From an uncultured Sutterellaceae bacterium (lineage in GTDB: Bacteria; Pseudomonadota; Gammaproteobacteria; Burkholderiales; Burkholderiaceae_F): DNA of 16,822 bases. Position 1 is the stretch's first letter. The number at the start of each line of letters is the position of its first letter. The DNA lies in assembly GCA_947253615.1 (NCBI GenBank), contig CAMYAA010000003.1, positions 1 to 16,822 on the forward strand. Direction: 5' to 3'. Positions 15,051-16,822 of this stretch are shown here, in pieces. Made by a program: the position numbers and the translations under genes. A model generated the notes under the pieces. The model saw nothing but the letters and a program-made list of their open reading frames with translations, searched no databases and was not told the DNA's origin.

Positions 15051-15833
15051 ATGTTTAAAAAATGCTTGCTCACGAGCGCCATGGCGCTCCTCGCTTTTGG
15101 TGCTTCGATGGCCCAAGCTCACTACACGGCTGTGATCCCGAACCATTCCATGGTTCTCGATAAGAAAGAAGCCAACTTTGAAGTGTTGGTAGGCTTCACC
15201 CATCCGATGCAACAGCACGGCATGAACATGGCTAAACCCCAACAAGCCTTTGTTTATGTCAACGGTGAAAAGACCGATGTTTTACCGAAGTTAAAGCCCG
15301 CCAAGTTGTTTGGCAAGCAGGCTTGGACGTTTGACTACAAGGTCACCCGTCCAGGGATCTATCAGATCGGTGTTGAAAGCACCCCGTACTGGGAAGGGGC
15401 TGAAGACCAGTGGTTGCAACAGTATTCCAAGGTCCTTATCCCGGCCTATGGCGAAGAAATGGGTTGGGAAAAGCCCATTGGCATGAAGGGCGAAATCATC
15501 CCGTTTATGCGTCCTTGGGGTAACTACGTGGGTAACACCTTCACGGGTCAGATCGTTTATGACGGCAAGCCCATTCCGCACGCTTTGATTGCGGTTCAGT
15601 ACCTCAACAAGGATGGCAAGTACAAGGCTCCGAACGCTTACTACACCCCGCAAATGTTGATTGCTGACGAACGTGGTGTGTTCTCCTACAGCGTTCCTTA
15701 CGAAGGCTGGTGGGTCTTCGGTGCGTTCTTCGAAGGTCCGGAAAAGGTGGATCACGAAGGCGTGAAGAAGCCGGTGGAAGTGGCCGCTATGGTCTGGGCG
15801 AAGTTCGTTGACCCGATCGTCGTCAAGAAATAA
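15051..15833 (+). CDS. Periplasmic DUF4198 metal-associated protein
   Basis: This 260-aa secreted protein has a clear signal peptide (basic FKK, hydrophobic core, cleavage after AQA at residue 23), so the mature chain would begin with His24 (HYTAVIP). DUF4198 proteins are periplasmic beta-sandwich proteins often linked to nickel or cobalt uptake systems or to TonB receptors. The body contains HPMQQHGMNM (51-60), a His/Met-rich potential metal site, and a second Ig-like half (about 165-255) with GKPIPHALIAV and a repeated GWWVFGAFF pattern. AGAGGA lies nine nt upstream of the ATG. The gene stands alone, divergent from the Fur-controlled receptor and closed by its own terminator. Codon use (AAG, GTC, TAC, CCG) suggests high expression. 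Metal binding and metal identity are inferred; no iron- or nickel-specific regulatory site was found upstream. Confidence 0.85.
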   Translation: MFKKCLLTSAMALLAFGASMAQAHYTAVIPNHSMVLDKKEANFEVLVGFTHPMQQHGMNMAKPQQAFVYVNGEKTDVLPKLKPAKLFGKQAWTFDYKVTRPGIYQIGVESTPYWEGAEDQWLQQYSKVLIPAYGEEMGWEKPIGMKGEIIPFMRPWGNYVGNTFTGQIVYDGKPIPHALIAVQYLNKDGKYKAPNAYYTPQMLIADERGVFSYSVPYEGWWVFGAFFEGPEKVDHEGVKKPVEVAAMVWAKFVDPIVVKK

Positions 15834-15866
15834 TCTCCCCAATCCTAGTCATTAGGAAATAAGACA

Positions 15867-15907
15867 AATCCCCTCCGGGTCACTCGACTCTGAGGGGATT
15901 CTTTTTG
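15867..15907 (+). terminator. Intrinsic terminator of the DUF4198 gene
   Basis: AATCCCCTC (15867-15875) pairs perfectly with GAGGGGATT (15892-15900) around a 16-nt loop, followed by CTTTTT. It lies 33 nt after the stop codon. Confidence 0.85.
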
Positions 15908-15961
15908 AGGGGGAGGCGTTAAACCAGGATCGTTTAAACGGCCTCGAAAAATTCTCAGCCC

Positions 15962-16426
15962 TTAGGGGGCGGGTTTGTCTGTGAACGTTGACCCGTTGGG
16001 AGGTTGCTGTTGAAAGTGAGGATACGCGCACGGGGGTACGCTCCCGAGTTCGGGACGGAAGGGATCGGGCCCATAACGGTTGGGTCCATAGGTACCGGGA
16101 CAAAAGATTTGATAGAGCCAGACGAAAATATGCAAGGCGGGGATGCTATAGACTAAAACCCACCAACCGGTGCGTCCACAGTCGTGAAAGCGCTGTACAG
16201 ACAAACACGTCTGAATCCAAAAGATAACCATGCCGAGAAGCAAAAGGAGCGCTAAGCCACCAAAGCTGCGTTCCTCTAACTCTGAGGTCGCGACGAGTCC
16301 AAAACTGATGAAACACCCAACGACAAAAATTATCGTTGTTGATAAGTGCCAAAGAAAAAAGGAAAGTCGAGCTCGACGTCCTTGGAGTGAAAAAATACTC
16401 GGGGAGGTACGCATAAGGGTTGGCAT
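15962..16426 (-). CDS. DUF805 inner-membrane protein (copy 1)
   Basis: This is a 154-aa integral membrane protein of unknown function. The FSLQGRRARLSFFLW segment near the start is the usual opening of DUF805 proteins. About four hydrophobic segments follow. The family hallmark LSVQRFHDCGRTGWWVL lies near residues 71-87, with CPGTYGPNRYGPDP after the last helix. The C-terminus is a Pro-rich soluble tail. The reading frame is open further upstream (to 16558), but that part looks non-coding and starts with TTG. Two ATGs compete: 16426 and 16414. The second has AGGA 11 nt upstream, so the true protein may be 150 aa. It lies downstream of a paralogue in the same direction, with a hairpin between them. 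Confidence 0.85.
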   Translation of the reverse strand: MPTLMRTSPSIFSLQGRRARLSFFLWHLSTTIIFVVGCFISFGLVATSELEERSFGGLALLLLLGMVIFWIQTCLSVQRFHDCGRTGWWVLVYSIPALHIFVWLYQIFCPGTYGPNRYGPDPFRPELGSVPPCAYPHFQQQPPNGSTFTDKPAP

Positions 16427-16473
16427 CCTAAAAAGAAAAAGGCTGTCCTCGTTATTATGCCAGCTACCCCATG

Positions 16474-16536
16474 AAAAAGGCTCAGCGTCAGCATTGCGTG
16501 TGAGAGGGAAGGATGAGCAAACTGAGCGCTGAGCCT
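16474..16536 (-). terminator. Hairpin/terminator between the two DUF805 genes
   Basis: AGGCTCAGCG (16478-16487) and CGCTGAGCCT (16527-16536) are perfect 10-bp inverted repeats 39 nt apart. Read on the minus strand, the distal arm runs into TTTTT (16474-16478), as expected for a terminator after the upstream DUF805 gene. The loop is unusually long and may contain further structure. Confidence 0.6.
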
Positions 16537-16564
16537 CAAAAGCGATTCTTTCGGGCAACGTGAC

Positions 16565-16773
16565 TTATAACGATTCGTGAAGCGCGTTGACCTTCATTGA
16601 CACTCGTGGATCCGGTCCAAAACGATTGGGCCCTGGAGTCCCGGGCCATAAGCACTGCCACAAAAATAGTATGCCGTTAAGCCCTGGAATTAAATAGAGG
16701 AAAAACCACCAGGACGATAAATTGCAGTCCTGAAATCGTTGCATCGAAAGACACACGAAAAAATAAGTAAAGC
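16565..16773 (-). CDS. DUF805 protein (copy 2), 5' end cut by the contig boundary
   Basis: Only the C-terminal 68 or so residues are present. The frame is open to the insert edge at 16773, reading LLIFFVCLSMQRFQDCNLSSWW and then a membrane helix and CLWPGTPGPNRFGPDP. This aligns residue by residue with copy 1 (CLSVQRFHDC..WW and CPGTYGPNRYGPDP), so the two are tandem paralogues. A GTG at 16756 is an internal codon, not a start. The C-terminal tail is shorter than in copy 1. Confidence 0.85.
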
Positions 16774-16822
16774 CTGTCTCTTATACACATCTCCGAGCCC
16801 ACGAGACCGTACTAGATCTCGT
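16774..16822 (+). other. Nextera read-2 adapter (non-biological)
   Basis: The Tn5 mosaic end begins CTGTCTCTTATACACATCT (16774-16792) and is followed by the read-2 primer part (16793-16807). CGTACTAG (16808-16815) is a standard Nextera i7 index, and the start of the flow-cell arm ends the contig. Genomic sequence ends at 16773. Confidence 0.98.

Noticed and set aside
15291-15842. 183-codon minus-strand ORF opposite DUF4198
   Set aside because: It is antisense to a clear secreted protein with signal peptide and good ribosome site.
16427-16558. Upstream extension of DUF805 copy 1 to a TTG start
   Set aside because: It runs through the hairpin between the two genes and lacks DUF805-like sequence; the family normally begins shortly before FSLQGR.

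Overview
This is a complete short contig bounded at both ends by Illumina Nextera adapter sequence (1-48 and 16774-16822), so the biological insert is 49-16773 and both ends are cloning or assembly ends. The gene content points to an anaerobic, diderm (outer-membrane-bearing) bacterium. It has an [FeFe] hydrogenase, a TonB-dependent outer-membrane receptor with a Sec signal peptide and terminal Phe, a Fur-box promoter, and a periplasmic DUF4198 protein. A gut-type proteobacterium is my best guess, but no rRNA or marker gene allows placement. Codon use in most genes favours CGT (Arg), TTA (Leu) and GCG/GTG/ACG. The TonB receptor gene is visibly more AT-rich.

Layout, left to right. (1) 177-4038: a two-gene hydrogenase operon. 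A NuoF-type 4Fe-4S segment fused to a GltD-like FAD/NAD(P)H oxidoreductase is followed after 1 nt by a full-length [FeFe] hydrogenase. This resembles the poorly characterised 'glutamate synthase-linked' (group A2) class. (2) 4186-6873: two convergent genes of unknown function, a DUF7738/DUF6892-like protein and a 547-aa helical-repeat protein, separated by a hairpin that nearly repeats the hydrogenase terminator. (3) 7019-7489: a YbaK/EbsC-type Cys-tRNA(Pro) deacylase. (4) 7490-7926: a 437-bp non-coding control region with two Fur-like 19-mers, one inside a perfect 33-bp palindrome, then a promoter candidate and hairpins.

(5) 7927-11843: the most interesting part, a probable ferrosome (fez) locus. 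It encodes a small GxxxG membrane protein (DUF6110-like), a P1B-type ATPase with an S-C-A transmembrane motif instead of C-P-x, an HMA2-domain protein with a C-terminal membrane anchor, and a two-helix membrane protein with a strongly basic tail. An intrinsic terminator between the first gene and the ATPase suggests unequal expression. (6) 11928-14405, minus strand: a TonB-dependent receptor under a promoter whose spacer contains a 16/19 Fur box. (7) 14459-15050: a mostly empty intergenic region with two very small ORFs of doubtful status. (8) 15051-15833: a secreted DUF4198 protein whose mature form is predicted to begin with His. (9) 15962-16773, minus strand: two tandem DUF805 membrane proteins, the second cut by the contig end.

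Taken together, regions 4-8 look like a metal-acquisition and storage neighbourhood. Iron or another metal chelate would enter through the Fur-controlled receptor, a periplasmic protein may bind metal, and the P-type ATPase cluster may load iron into intracellular membrane compartments. The hydrogenase at the left is itself a heavy consumer of iron-sulphur clusters. The functional link between these units is inference from proximity and regulatory motifs.
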